From Dehalococcoidia bacterium UBA7891 (GTDB lineage Bacteria; Chloroflexota; Dehalococcoidia; Lucifugimonadales; UBA826): a stretch of DNA of 44,196 nt. The notes below the pieces were generated by a model. It searched no databases. It was not told where the DNA came from and saw only the letters and a list, made by a program, of their open reading frames with translations. The position numbers and the translations under genes were made by a program. This document shows positions 8,351 to 16,138 of this stretch, in pieces. The stretch is taken from the NCBI GenBank assembly GCA_002500485.1, contig DLRJ01000045.1, positions 49,042 through 93,237 of the forward strand, in the 5' to 3' direction. Every line of letters begins with the position of its first letter. Position 1 is the stretch's first letter.

Positions 8351-9037
8351 CTATTGATACCTTTTGAATGAAGGACACAATTCAGTGAGAGAACATTGAT
8401 GGCATTTCGGCCTTTGGGCCTTGCAGGTATCTCGTCCATGCTTAATTAAGTACATATGGAATTGGAAAACTTCTTTAGGTTCTACTAACGATTCTAAAAT
8501 GTCATGGGCTTTCTCAGCCGATATTTTTTTCCCCACCAAAGACAACCTCTGGGACACTCTATAAATGTGAGTATCCACAGGCATGGCGGGCATTCCGAAT
8601 GAAAAACAAAGAATTATGGCTGCAGTTTTCGGTCCCACCCCCTTTAGATTTATAAGCCAAGCCTTGGCATCTTTGAGGGGCATTTCGGCGAGAAAGCTAA
8701 GATCAAAGGAACCTAATTCCTCTCTGATTTCATTGAGAATGGATTTTATCCGTGGGGCCTTTGTTTTTGAGAGTCCGCCTCTCCTTATGGCTACTTCAAT
8801 ATCATCAACGCTGGCATCGGCTATGTGATCCAAATCGCCGAATACAGTTAATAGGTTATGAAAAGCCCTTTCTGAATTGATGTCTGAGGTGTGTTGGGAC
8901 AAAATGGTATAGACCAGTTCTTCGGAGGCATTGTATCTAGGTTTCCATGGGATAGGACCATAAATAATGGAAAGCAAATCAGAAACTGCTTTAACTTTCA
9001 GTTTTTTTGTTTTTGGGCCATTTCTAATTACAGTCAT
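8351..9037 (-). CDS. nth: endonuclease III (DNA glycosylase/AP lyase)
   Basis: A 228-residue base-excision repair enzyme that removes oxidised pyrimidines and cuts the abasic site. The helix-hairpin-helix LKGVGPKTA carries the catalytic Lys137, and MPVDTH the catalytic Asp155. The C-terminal [4Fe-4S] ligands have the exact Nth spacing C-x6-C-x2-C-x5-C (Cys205, 212, 215, 221). The start at 9037 is an ATG. It is divergent from the kinase gene at 9109, and a possible promoter lies in between. A second glycosylase (OGG1 type) is encoded at 20409. Confidence 0.95.
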   Translation of the reverse strand: MTVIRNGPKTKKLKVKAVSDLLSIIYGPIPWKPRYNASEELVYTILSQHTSDINSERAFHNLLTVFGDLDHIADASVDDIEVAIRRGGLSKTKAPRIKSILNEIREELGSFDLSFLAEMPLKDAKAWLINLKGVGPKTAAIILCFSFGMPAMPVDTHIYRVSQRLSLVGKKISAEKAHDILESLVEPKEVFQFHMYLIKHGRDTCKAQRPKCHQCSLTELCPSFKRYQ

Positions 9038-9061
9038 ATCAACAAACTATCCTTATGAAAC

Positions 9062-9089
9062 ACTATAATCGGCTTCATAGAAAAGTAAA
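9062..9089 (-). promoter_or_regulatory. possible promoter of nth
   Basis: On the minus strand TTTACT (plus 9084-9089) and TATAGT (plus 9062-9067) are separated by 16 bases and precede nth. The match to sigma-70 boxes is 4/6 and 5/6. The same bases contain TATAAT on the plus strand (9064-9069) facing the divergent kinase gene, without a good -35 box. Confidence 0.35.
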
Positions 9090-9108
9090 GATGTTAGGCA
9101 CTTGTTAA

Positions 9109-10110
9109 ATGACAACGGTTGGAATAATAGCGAATCCCTCGGCTGGTAAAGACATAAGGCGACTTATCTCTCAAAGCAGATTCGTTTCAAATCAGGAAAA
9201 GGTCAATACTCTACGAAGAGTCATTAAAGGACTTTCTGGGGTTGGCGTAAATGAAATATTACTTATGCCGGACTATGGGCGTATTGCACAAGAAGCTGTC
9301 TCTAATTTACAAGAGAGCATTTCGGTAAAGTTTCTTGAAATGAGTATTTTCAATTCCGAGCAAGATACCATTACTGCAGCAAAATTGATGGAAAGTCACG
9401 GAGCTTCTGCCATCGTTACCTTGGGGGGTGACGGTACCAATCGTGCCGTGGCTTTAGGTACATGCGAGGTTCCGATTATGCCATTGTCTACCGGTACTAA
9501 TAATGTGTTTCCATTCTTGATTGAGGGAACATTAGCTGGTATGGCCGCAGGAACTGTGGCAGGTCACTTAGTCGATAGAGAGTTATGTGCCCCTAGGTGT
9601 AAAAAAATGAATGTTTATAAGAGCCGGGATATGGCGATGGATCTGATTGATACGGCTTTAGTGGACATAGCTATATCAACAGAAACTTATGTTGGTGCAC
9701 GGGCTATTTGGGATATAAACACAGTGTCAGAGATATTTTTAGCTGTTGCTAAACCTGACAGTATAGGACTTTCCTCTATTGGAGGTCTTACGAACCCGTT
9801 ATCCGAAACGGATTCCCATGGACTTCACATTGAAATAGAGAAGCAGATTGATTCCAAGTATGTTTCTGCTCCTCTGACTGCAGGTAATATTGCCAAAGTT
9901 GGAATCAAAAATATTTCTAACATGATCCCAAACCATCCATATGTGGTGAAAAGATCTCCATGCATAATAGGTCTAGATGGCGAGCGATCAATACCTTTAC
10001 GAAATGGAAATTCAATCACGATAGTTTTAACCGGGGACGGACCTCCAGTAATAGACCCTCACAAAACTCTAAAATTAGTCGGCCAAAACAAGATATATTT
10101 TAACGAATAG
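9109..10110 (+). CDS. NAD kinase-like / ATP-NAD-AcoX kinase family protein
   Basis: A 333-residue protein of the NAD-kinase/diacylglycerol-kinase fold. The start MTTVGIIANPSAGKD, the nucleotide motif LGGDGTNR (105-112) and STGTNN (127-132) are those of the ATP-NAD/AcoX kinase group. AcoX-like members accompany acetoin catabolism in some bacteria, but no acetoin dehydrogenase genes occur here. It may phosphorylate NAD or a small metabolite; the substrate is not predictable. The gene stands alone, divergent from nth and ending 3 bases before the convergent TPR gene. Confidence 0.85.
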   Translation: MTTVGIIANPSAGKDIRRLISQSRFVSNQEKVNTLRRVIKGLSGVGVNEILLMPDYGRIAQEAVSNLQESISVKFLEMSIFNSEQDTITAAKLMESHGASAIVTLGGDGTNRAVALGTCEVPIMPLSTGTNNVFPFLIEGTLAGMAAGTVAGHLVDRELCAPRCKKMNVYKSRDMAMDLIDTALVDIAISTETYVGARAIWDINTVSEIFLAVAKPDSIGLSSIGGLTNPLSETDSHGLHIEIEKQIDSKYVSAPLTAGNIAKVGIKNISNMIPNHPYVVKRSPCIIGLDGERSIPLRNGNSITIVLTGDGPPVIDPHKTLKLVGQNKIYFNE

Positions 10111-10113
10111 TAT

Positions 10114-10632
10114 TTAAGAACCGATTAACGATCTTACTTTGTTGTAGTCAACGATGGCAGAATCCTTTTTCCCGATAGCCCACAACGCCATGCCACGGTT
10201 GTTATATGCATACCAATATTCACTATCAATTTCTATGGCCCGAGTGAAATCATCGATAGCGTTGAGGTAATCCTCTTTATCTGAGAGTTCCATCCCACGG
10301 TTATTGTAGGCATCCCTATATTCGTTGTTTAATTCGATTGCTTTGTTGAAGTCCCTGATTGCATTATCAGGGTCACCAAGGGATCGTAGGCAAATTCCCC
10401 TATTGTTCAATGGAATAGAATCTGATGGGTTCATTCCTATTATTGCTGAATAATCCAATATAGCTTCCTCATATTTTCCTTTATCTAGGTATGCGTTGCC
10501 CCTGCGGAACAATAGAACTTTATCTTCTGGAGTTGAATGTAAAAGAGAGGTGAGCGATTCGATCAAATCCTGTAGGTAGTCCATATCACTTTTGGAACTT
10601 AAGTCCGGATCATTTTCCCAATTCAATGACAT
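10114..10632 (-). CDS. tetratricopeptide repeat protein
   Basis: About 172 residues with three to four consecutive TPR units (typical pieces are YLDKGKYEEAILDYSAII and YNNRGMALWAIGKKDSAIVD). TPRs form helical scaffolds for protein-protein contacts; the partner is unknown. I place the start at the ATG at 10630-10632, which has AAGGA seven bases upstream. A longer reading from 10671 exists but has no ribosome-binding site. With this start the gene still overlaps the Nudix gene by 23 bases, so it is the last gene of a tightly packed minus-strand operon. No signal peptide is seen. Confidence 0.85.
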   Translation of the reverse strand: MSLNWENDPDLSSKSDMDYLQDLIESLTSLLHSTPEDKVLLFRRGNAYLDKGKYEEAILDYSAIIGMNPSDSIPLNNRGICLRSLGDPDNAIRDFNKAIELNNEYRDAYNNRGMELSDKEDYLNAIDDFTRAIEIDSEYWYAYNNRGMALWAIGKKDSAIVDYNKVRSLIGS

Positions 10633-11131
10633 CAAAATATCCTTTATCTGACCTAGAGAATTCTCGTGCATCTTTTACCCTTAGTCTGGTAGAGAGTAAA
10701 GTGTTTTCCGGGAAATGTTGAGGGTCGTAATATCCTATATCAGTGCTTTCATTTGACATAATCAAATATCCTGAAGTTTTTTCACAAAGAAATAATGCAG
10801 TCACGTATTGGACTAGTTTTCCGTTTGGATATTGGATAGCAGTGTATTCTGTAAGATCGGAATACAATTTTATCAATGCTTTTGCCCTCACTGTGATGTT
10901 AGTTTCTTCGAGGACCTCTCTTTCCACACAGTCGGTCAAATTCTCTCCAATTTCTAAACGGCCTCCTGGTAACCCCCACCAACCTATGTCAGTTCGTTTT
11001 TGAAGGAGTACGCGCCCAAATCGGTCATAAATGATTCCTGATGCTGAAACCCCGATTTCATCAGGGCTTTTTATCAACGGCATACCACGACAATCAACTT
11101 GATGGTTAAGAGTCTCTTCAGATACTGTCAT
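10610..11131 (-). CDS. Nudix hydrolase
   Basis: A 173-residue protein with a complete Nudix box spanning Gly57 to Ile79 (G-x5-E-x7-REVLEE), except that the Gly before the last position is Asn78. These enzymes hydrolyse nucleoside diphosphates linked to other groups, with Mg2+ bound by the REVLEE glutamates. The upstream GWWGLPGGRLE is common in the ADP-ribose and mutT-like branches. The substrate is not predictable. Its ATG overlaps the TGA of the methyltransferase gene (ATGA, 11128-11131), which indicates translational coupling. Confidence 0.92.
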   Translation of the reverse strand: MTVSEETLNHQVDCRGMPLIKSPDEIGVSASGIIYDRFGRVLLQKRTDIGWWGLPGGRLEIGENLTDCVEREVLEETNITVRAKALIKLYSDLTEYTAIQYPNGKLVQYVTALFLCEKTSGYLIMSNESTDIGYYDPQHFPENTLLSTRLRVKDAREFSRSDKGYFDVIELGK

Positions 11132-11742
11132 TTGGTTCCTGAACCCACAATGTTGGGAATCGTAATTGGAATTCCCACGTTGAGATTGAATATGTCATAT
11201 TCTAATTTGGTAAACGGAGCCGCTTTTACAACACCTAGTATATCTCTTTTAAGGTGGCATCCCGTGGTGGTAATAATCCATATAGGGTCTAAAAGTTGCT
11301 GGAGTAATCTCCCGGAAAAACTACGAGCAACAGTATGTTCGTAGAAGAAAAATGTCCCACCCGGTTTAAGTACTCGATAAATCTCCAAGATAACTTTTTC
11401 AACATCATTTACCATACAAAGAACCAGGGTTGTGACAACCGAATCAAAGATGTTGTCCTCGAATGGGAGTTTTTCCCCAAATGATTTCACGATGGATATA
11501 TCTTTGTTGAAGTTATTAACCCTCTTGCGAAGCTTATTGGTCATGTGAACATCGGGTTCGACTATGGTTAAGGAGCTGGTCGTTTCGAAATATGGCAAAT
11601 TTGCTCCCGTTCCCCCACCGACTTCCAGGGTTCTGCCATGGCTTTTCCCAGCTGTTAAATTTCGATACGGAACGACTTTGGGTTCAACAATCGAATTTAA
11701 GACATCGTACCATTGAGCGAAGAACCATTTTGATATAGCCAT
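11128..11742 (-). CDS. class I SAM-dependent methyltransferase
   Basis: A 204-residue protein with the SAM-binding motif I LEVGGGTG (39-46), an acidic strand end TIVEPD, and the motif IV/post-motif region ending in VLKPGGTFFFYEHT, characteristic of the Methyltransf_11/UbiE-like group. Substrates in this group range from quinones to small metabolites. The hydrophobic N-terminus (FFAQWYDVLNSIVE) resembles phospholipid or quinone methyltransferases, so a lipid-like substrate is a guess. It starts 12 bases after the D-threonine-aldolase-like gene and overlaps the Nudix gene. Confidence 0.9.
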   Translation of the reverse strand: MAISKWFFAQWYDVLNSIVEPKVVPYRNLTAGKSHGRTLEVGGGTGANLPYFETTSSLTIVEPDVHMTNKLRKRVNNFNKDISIVKSFGEKLPFEDNIFDSVVTTLVLCMVNDVEKVILEIYRVLKPGGTFFFYEHTVARSFSGRLLQQLLDPIWIITTTGCHLKRDILGVVKAAPFTKLEYDIFNLNVGIPITIPNIVGSGTK

Positions 11743-11754
11743 TATTTAACTAAC

Positions 11755-12852
11755 TTAGTGATGGCATCCTCTGGCTGATATGTCCCAAACAGCTTCTACC
11801 ACGCCATCACGTACTCCAATGAAATTATCCCATCGATTAACCAAAATATCTTGCTGGGAAGTGCAGATAAACAAAGTTTGACCGATTTCGAAAGGATTTA
11901 CCCCTTCTACTTTGAGAACACTATAGGAATCATGCATTTCTTTAACGGCTAAATTATCGTGTCCTTCAATGGTTGGTGTTACCCCTAGAGGTCCGCCCAA
12001 ACACCGTAGTCCAGCGTCGATCACAACCTCAATTTCCGTCACGTCTATAACGGTCGTTAAAACCTTTCCTGCTAGAGAAAATTCTTCCATATATTTTGTG
12101 GGCCCGCTCATGAGAGCATAGGTGCCCCCCTCTACTTCAGTCACACCTTCTATTTGAGGGGCAACGTCATAAGAAAAAGTTTCCCCAGACGAAACGATTG
12201 TAACTTCAATCCCATTATCTTCTATGGCAGTCTTCACTGCCAGGCATTTGTCTATATACCGTTTACCCTCTATAAATCGCGTTTCCTTATCCGCGAAACC
12301 ATCGACTGTTTGATGGCTCATAACACCCAAAAATTTTATTGAATTTAGCGATTCAGCCAATTTTGCTAGGTCGACTCCCTGTTCAACAGTTCGAATGCCT
12401 GCCCGCCCCATGGAGGTATCAACTTCTATCAAGACCCCAATTTCAGAACCTATTTCCTGAGCTACTAAAGACAAAGAATTTAAATTTGCTTTATTGTCAA
12501 TGCAAACTTTCACATCCGCTCTTTTTGCCAGGTATGCCAACCTTCTTTGTTTATCTTCACCTACAATTTCACTGGTGATTAGAACATCCCGTATGCCGCC
12601 TTCAACCATGACTTCAGCCTCTGAAACCTTGGCTGTGCACACCCCGTTTAAAGTGCCACCAATTTCAATTTGGCGCCATAATATGTCGGGACACTTTATG
12701 TTTTTTGCATGCTGACGCATTTTACATAGGGTATTGGAATAAGTTTTTGAAATAACATCAAAATTCGATTCCATTAAATTGAGATCTATAAGAAGACTTG
12801 GGGTTTCTATCAGATCAATTGTGGCCCCTAGGTTTGGCCGGTATGATTGCAT
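11755..12852 (-). CDS. D-threonine aldolase / D-serine dehydratase-fold PLP enzyme
   Basis: A 365-residue fold-type III PLP protein: an alanine-racemase-like barrel (about 15-250) and a C-terminal domain typical of D-threonine aldolases and eukaryotic-type D-serine dehydratases (about 255-365). The PLP lysine is Lys50 in MRQHAKNIK, where the family has RPHxKTHK; the cofactor block DTSMGRAGI and the phosphate-binding SSGETFS are also present. In the metal-binding block the usual H-x-C reads F-I-C, so one zinc ligand is missing. It probably acts on a D-hydroxy amino acid or a related amine. It is 15 bases downstream of a degenerate paralogue and begins at ATG. Confidence 0.85.
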   Translation of the reverse strand: MQSYRPNLGATIDLIETPSLLIDLNLMESNFDVISKTYSNTLCKMRQHAKNIKCPDILWRQIEIGGTLNGVCTAKVSEAEVMVEGGIRDVLITSEIVGEDKQRRLAYLAKRADVKVCIDNKANLNSLSLVAQEIGSEIGVLIEVDTSMGRAGIRTVEQGVDLAKLAESLNSIKFLGVMSHQTVDGFADKETRFIEGKRYIDKCLAVKTAIEDNGIEVTIVSSGETFSYDVAPQIEGVTEVEGGTYALMSGPTKYMEEFSLAGKVLTTVIDVTEIEVVIDAGLRCLGGPLGVTPTIEGHDNLAVKEMHDSYSVLKVEGVNPFEIGQTLFICTSQQDILVNRWDNFIGVRDGVVEAVWDISARGCHH

Positions 12853-12867
12853 AATGTTTTCCTGATT

Positions 12868-13923
12868 TTATTTGAATGTGCCACGGGCGGTGGTTTCGAT
12901 GACTGATTCTAATCGATCATTTTTTATGAGGTTTATAAAATCGTAAAGGTTAAAGGTGTCTGAGTAGTTAGCTGGCCTCAGTAAAATTTTGTCACCGATT
13001 TCCAAGTTCATCTCAGCTGTGTCGAAAACAAGGTACCCGTGTTCGGCGCTCATTTTTTCTACCACAGTATTTGGATAATTGACGACGGATGGAACTCCTC
13101 GATCTATGCTAATAGCTTTTTGTCCACAATCTATGTATGCCCGCCCGGGTTCCGGGGTACTCATAACTGTCGACACTACCGAGCAGACTGGGAAATACCC
13201 ATTTATCTCGAAAGGATAATTTCCAGATATCAAACCAGTTATCTCCGACGGCAGATTGGCATGAGCTTTCTTCAAAGATTGATTTGATGTGTTTATTAAC
13301 AACTCATTTGAGGTGAAGGAATGAGATTGAAGAAAAGATTTGGCAGATAGAATTTCCTTAAAAGATTCTTCTAAGCTGTCACTACCTTTAGAGACGGTGA
13401 TCAGTCCCTTCCAATTAATTTCGAAATGCTCCTCAAGTAGTTTTACAAGCTCTAATAATGTCTGATGAGTTCCTACTCCAATTGAGTCTGATTTATTCGG
13501 GATTCTGAACAGGGCGGAGAGGTTTTCGCTGGAGAAATGTTTAAGCATATTTAGATGAGCCAAATTGGAAATAGATATGGTGACATGAGCTGTGTTCACC
13601 AGTCGGTGTAAAGATTCCACCTTACCTGTACCAACGGGCGGGGATTCAATAATTATATTTTTAAAGCCATTATTTGCAAAAGAATGCGCCTGCTGAAGGG
13701 TATCAACAAATACCGGAGCTTCGTGATCAAAATTCGTTTGGTATCGGGCAATCCCTGCTGCTCCGTGTGTGCCTATATTGGGAATGAGTTTACAGGACGT
13801 ATCCTTTAAATAGGATTTCGCATTCTCTATATTGGACTTCAATAGCTTGCTATTTACTAATAAGGCTGGAGTGTCTAATTCGAGATGATGATGGCCGGTA
13901 GGTTTTGATGTGGGTCTTTCCAT
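12868..13923 (-). CDS. degenerate D-threonine aldolase-fold protein (probable pseudoenzyme)
   Basis: A 351-residue paralogue of the next gene. It starts with the family block DTPALLVN but reads KLIPNIGTHG where the partner reads KMRQHAKNIK, an ungapped alignment that puts Gly51 in place of the PLP lysine. The Arg of the cofactor block is lost (RIPNKSDSIGV), the phosphate-binding SGxT motif is NTSNQS, and the metal block reads ANYSDTFNLYD with Asn and Ser for His and Cys. The frame is open throughout and the fold residues remain, so it is not a broken gene. It is probably unable to bind PLP covalently and may be a structural or regulatory partner of the neighbour. It is first in the operon and divergent from the membrane-protein gene. 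Confidence 0.75.
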   Translation of the reverse strand: MERPTSKPTGHHHLELDTPALLVNSKLLKSNIENAKSYLKDTSCKLIPNIGTHGAAGIARYQTNFDHEAPVFVDTLQQAHSFANNGFKNIIIESPPVGTGKVESLHRLVNTAHVTISISNLAHLNMLKHFSSENLSALFRIPNKSDSIGVGTHQTLLELVKLLEEHFEINWKGLITVSKGSDSLEESFKEILSAKSFLQSHSFTSNELLINTSNQSLKKAHANLPSEITGLISGNYPFEINGYFPVCSVVSTVMSTPEPGRAYIDCGQKAISIDRGVPSVVNYPNTVVEKMSAEHGYLVFDTAEMNLEIGDKILLRPANYSDTFNLYDFINLIKNDRLESVIETTARGTFK

Positions 13924-13981
13924 TTATAATGCCCTTGAAAATATATCGATTAATATATCAGAAAGAGGTACCTTCATATAT

Positions 13982-14455
13982 ATGGAACCTTTTACAAAGC
14001 AAACACAGGGAACTCACCAGATATACCCCTCAGATAAGGGCCTTTCGTACACCATCACTGGGAAAGACGGTAAAAGGGAAGGGTTTATAAAATATGATTC
14101 TGTAGAATCTGTTTATGTGGAATCTATCAGTAGACAATCAAGATTCACTTTTGTTTGGCTTGCAATGCTTGTGGTCTTAATTTTTATAGCTATGGCTGCT
14201 TTAGATGGGTTTTTGATGAAAATGATTGCCTTATCTGTCTTCACTTTAATGGGATCTTTTCTCTTGTTTGATCATTACTCTCAAGAAATCCAGCCCTGCC
14301 TTGTAATTCAATCTAATGGATTTTCGGCGAAATTTCCTCTTGAGAAAGATTTGGCTGACTATGAATTGAGGGATTTAATGGGTACAGTACTGGAATATAT
14401 AGACACTCATAATTCTATAAACACCAGTACTATTAGGGTTTTTATTCCGCGGTAA
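13982..14455 (+). CDS. small membrane protein of unknown function
   Basis: I do not recognise this protein. About 157 residues, with two hydrophobic segments close together (FVWLAMLVVLIFIAMAAL and MIALSVFTLMGSFLLF), flanked by polar regions that are probably cytoplasmic. The ATG at 13982 is preferred: AGAGG lies at 13964-13968, and the longer reading from 13910 would overlap the divergent gene's start. The layout (soluble N-part, TM hairpin, soluble C-part) resembles membrane proteins with PH-like or DUF domains, but I assign no function. It overlaps the 3' end of convergent tsaD by 14 bases. Confidence 0.65.
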   Translation: MEPFTKQTQGTHQIYPSDKGLSYTITGKDGKREGFIKYDSVESVYVESISRQSRFTFVWLAMLVVLIFIAMAALDGFLMKMIALSVFTLMGSFLLFDHYSQEIQPCLVIQSNGFSAKFPLEKDLADYELRDLMGTVLEYIDTHNSINTSTIRVFIPR

Positions 14456-15479
14456 GCCCTATTCTCAGATTTGGTACGGCATCCATGTCTAGTTGGAACG
14501 GAAGCCCGTTTTTGAGGTTGAAGAAAGCAGCAGCTCCTATCATAGCTCCATTGTCTGTGCACAGTGGGGCTCGTGGTACAAAGATCGGTATGTCTATAAC
14601 CTCGTTCATTCTTTGCCTTAGGCGACTGTTGGCCGCTACACCACCACCGAGAATGACTGCCTTACTATTGGTTTCAAGAACTGCTTGTTTGGTATTTCTT
14701 ATAAGGCAATCCACAATAGCTTCTTGAAAAGCAAAGGAATACTCCGTTGTTTGATAGGCACTTGGGCCTCGGTTATCAACAAGCGGATAAAACCCTTCAG
14801 ACTCAGCTCGCCTCACCAACGCGGTTTTAAGACCGCTAAAACTGAAATCCAAAGAGTTCTTAATCTGCGGTCTGGGCAAGGGGTCTATTTCATCTTTAGC
14901 CTTCTCAGCCATTTTTTGAATCTCAGGGCCTCCAGGAAAACCTAGACCAAGCACCCTAGCAGCTTTATCAAAGGCTTCTCCGGCAGCATCATCTCTAGTT
15001 TTACCGAGTAATTCATACTCTAAATGATCTTTCATCAATATCAGATCAGTATGGCCCCCAGACGCTATCAGGCAAACTATAGGAAACTCTGCCTTGGAAT
15101 CCGGCATCAAATCTTCCAACCAAGCGGAATAAATATGGCCTTCTAGGTGGTTTATGCCTATTAAAGGTTTGTCCCAAGACATTGATAATCCCTTTGCTGA
15201 GTTCACACCTATCAAAAGAGATCCTGCTAAGCCTGGGCCATATGTGACAGCAATTGCATCGATATCTTTGTGAGTCATGTCAGCTTCATTTAGAGCCTCA
15301 CCTACAACTGGGATAAGCGATGTGAAATGCTCCCTGGAAGCTATTTCGGGGATGATGCCGCCATATTTTTTATGCATGTCTGACTGGGATGCGACAATGT
15401 TTGAGCGAATATATGTTCCATCCGTTATAACGGCTGCAGCTGTATCATCACAGGAAGTTTCTATTCCCAAAACGTTCAT
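14442..15479 (-). CDS. tsaD: tRNA N6-adenosine threonylcarbamoyltransferase
   Basis: A 345-residue universal protein that transfers threonylcarbamoyl to A37 of ANN-decoding tRNAs, working with TsaB, TsaC and TsaE. It opens with LGIETSCDDTAAAV, and the metal-binding histidines His111 and His115 lie in INHLEGHIYSAW. The conserved SGGHTDL, FSFSGLKTAL and GGGVAANSRLR blocks follow. Its ATG overlaps the TGA of the epimerase gene (15476-15479), so it is translationally coupled to it. The partners tsaB and tsaE are not in this window. Confidence 0.97.
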   Translation of the reverse strand: MNVLGIETSCDDTAAAVITDGTYIRSNIVASQSDMHKKYGGIIPEIASREHFTSLIPVVGEALNEADMTHKDIDAIAVTYGPGLAGSLLIGVNSAKGLSMSWDKPLIGINHLEGHIYSAWLEDLMPDSKAEFPIVCLIASGGHTDLILMKDHLEYELLGKTRDDAAGEAFDKAARVLGLGFPGGPEIQKMAEKAKDEIDPLPRPQIKNSLDFSFSGLKTALVRRAESEGFYPLVDNRGPSAYQTTEYSFAFQEAIVDCLIRNTKQAVLETNSKAVILGGGVAANSRLRQRMNEVIDIPIFVPRAPLCTDNGAMIGAAAFFNLKNGLPFQLDMDAVPNLRIGLTAE

Positions 15480-16138
15480 ATTGATGAGTTTCTCAAGTTG
15501 GATATCCCATCACAAATAGGAAAGTCTTCATTAAAAACTGCACTACCAGCTACTACTATATTTGCTCCACTTTGCACTGCCTTTAGAGTAGTGTCTGGAT
15601 TTATACCGCCATCGACCTGAATAGGTATGGAAAGCCCTTGGGATTCAATCTCTTTAGAAAGTGTTTCAATCTTTTTGAGACTTTCGGGTATAAAGTCTTG
15701 CCCGCCGGCACCTGGTTGTACTGACATTATCAATATTTGGTCTACCAGAGGAATAATATCGTAAATCTTTTCAATAGGGGTTTCAGGATTTAACGCTACA
15801 CATTTCCTAACATCGAATTTATCTAGCAGTGCTAATGTGTCCTTCAATTCCGGACTGGCCTCATAATGCACTGTAATAGAATCAGCGCCTGCAGACGCAA
15901 ACTCAGAAAAATGATTTTCGGGGCGTACGGTCATCATGTGTATATCTAAGGGCAAACCAGTTAAATCTCTCACAGCCTTTATGATAGGGGTCCCAAATGT
16001 TATGGATGGGACAAAATGACCATCCATAACATCTATATGAATGCCGTCGGCCCCGCAAGTTTCGGTCTCCTGTATTTGCTTGCCCAACTGAGAAAAATCA
16101 GCAGATAAAATAGATGGGTACAGCTTAAATTCAGGCAT
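15476..16138 (-). CDS. rpe: ribulose-phosphate 3-epimerase
   Basis: A 220-residue TIM-barrel enzyme that interconverts ribulose-5-phosphate and xylulose-5-phosphate. The ATG at 16138 gives the standard start MPEFKLYPSILSADFSQLG; a longer reading adds 22 residues that lie over argH and are not family-like. Metal ligands are visible: His34 and Asp36 (HIDVMDG), His67 (LDIHMM), and the Asp in QVDGGIN; MSVQPGAGGQ is the phosphate-side loop. The start overlaps the argH stop by 8 bases and the end overlaps tsaD by 4. Together with the transketolase-like protein at 680 it would serve the pentose-phosphate pathway. Confidence 0.96.
   Translation of the reverse strand: MPEFKLYPSILSADFSQLGKQIQETETCGADGIHIDVMDGHFVPSITFGTPIIKAVRDLTGLPLDIHMMTVRPENHFSEFASAGADSITVHYEASPELKDTLALLDKFDVRKCVALNPETPIEKIYDIIPLVDQILIMSVQPGAGGQDFIPESLKKIETLSKEIESQGLSIPIQVDGGINPDTTLKAVQSGANIVVAGSAVFNEDFPICDGISNLRNSSI

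Noticed and set aside
13905..14090. Small plus-strand frame and a longer start for the membrane protein at 13910.
   Set aside because: Both overlap the start of the divergent gene. The ATG at 13982 has a ribosome-binding site and gives a sensible membrane protein.
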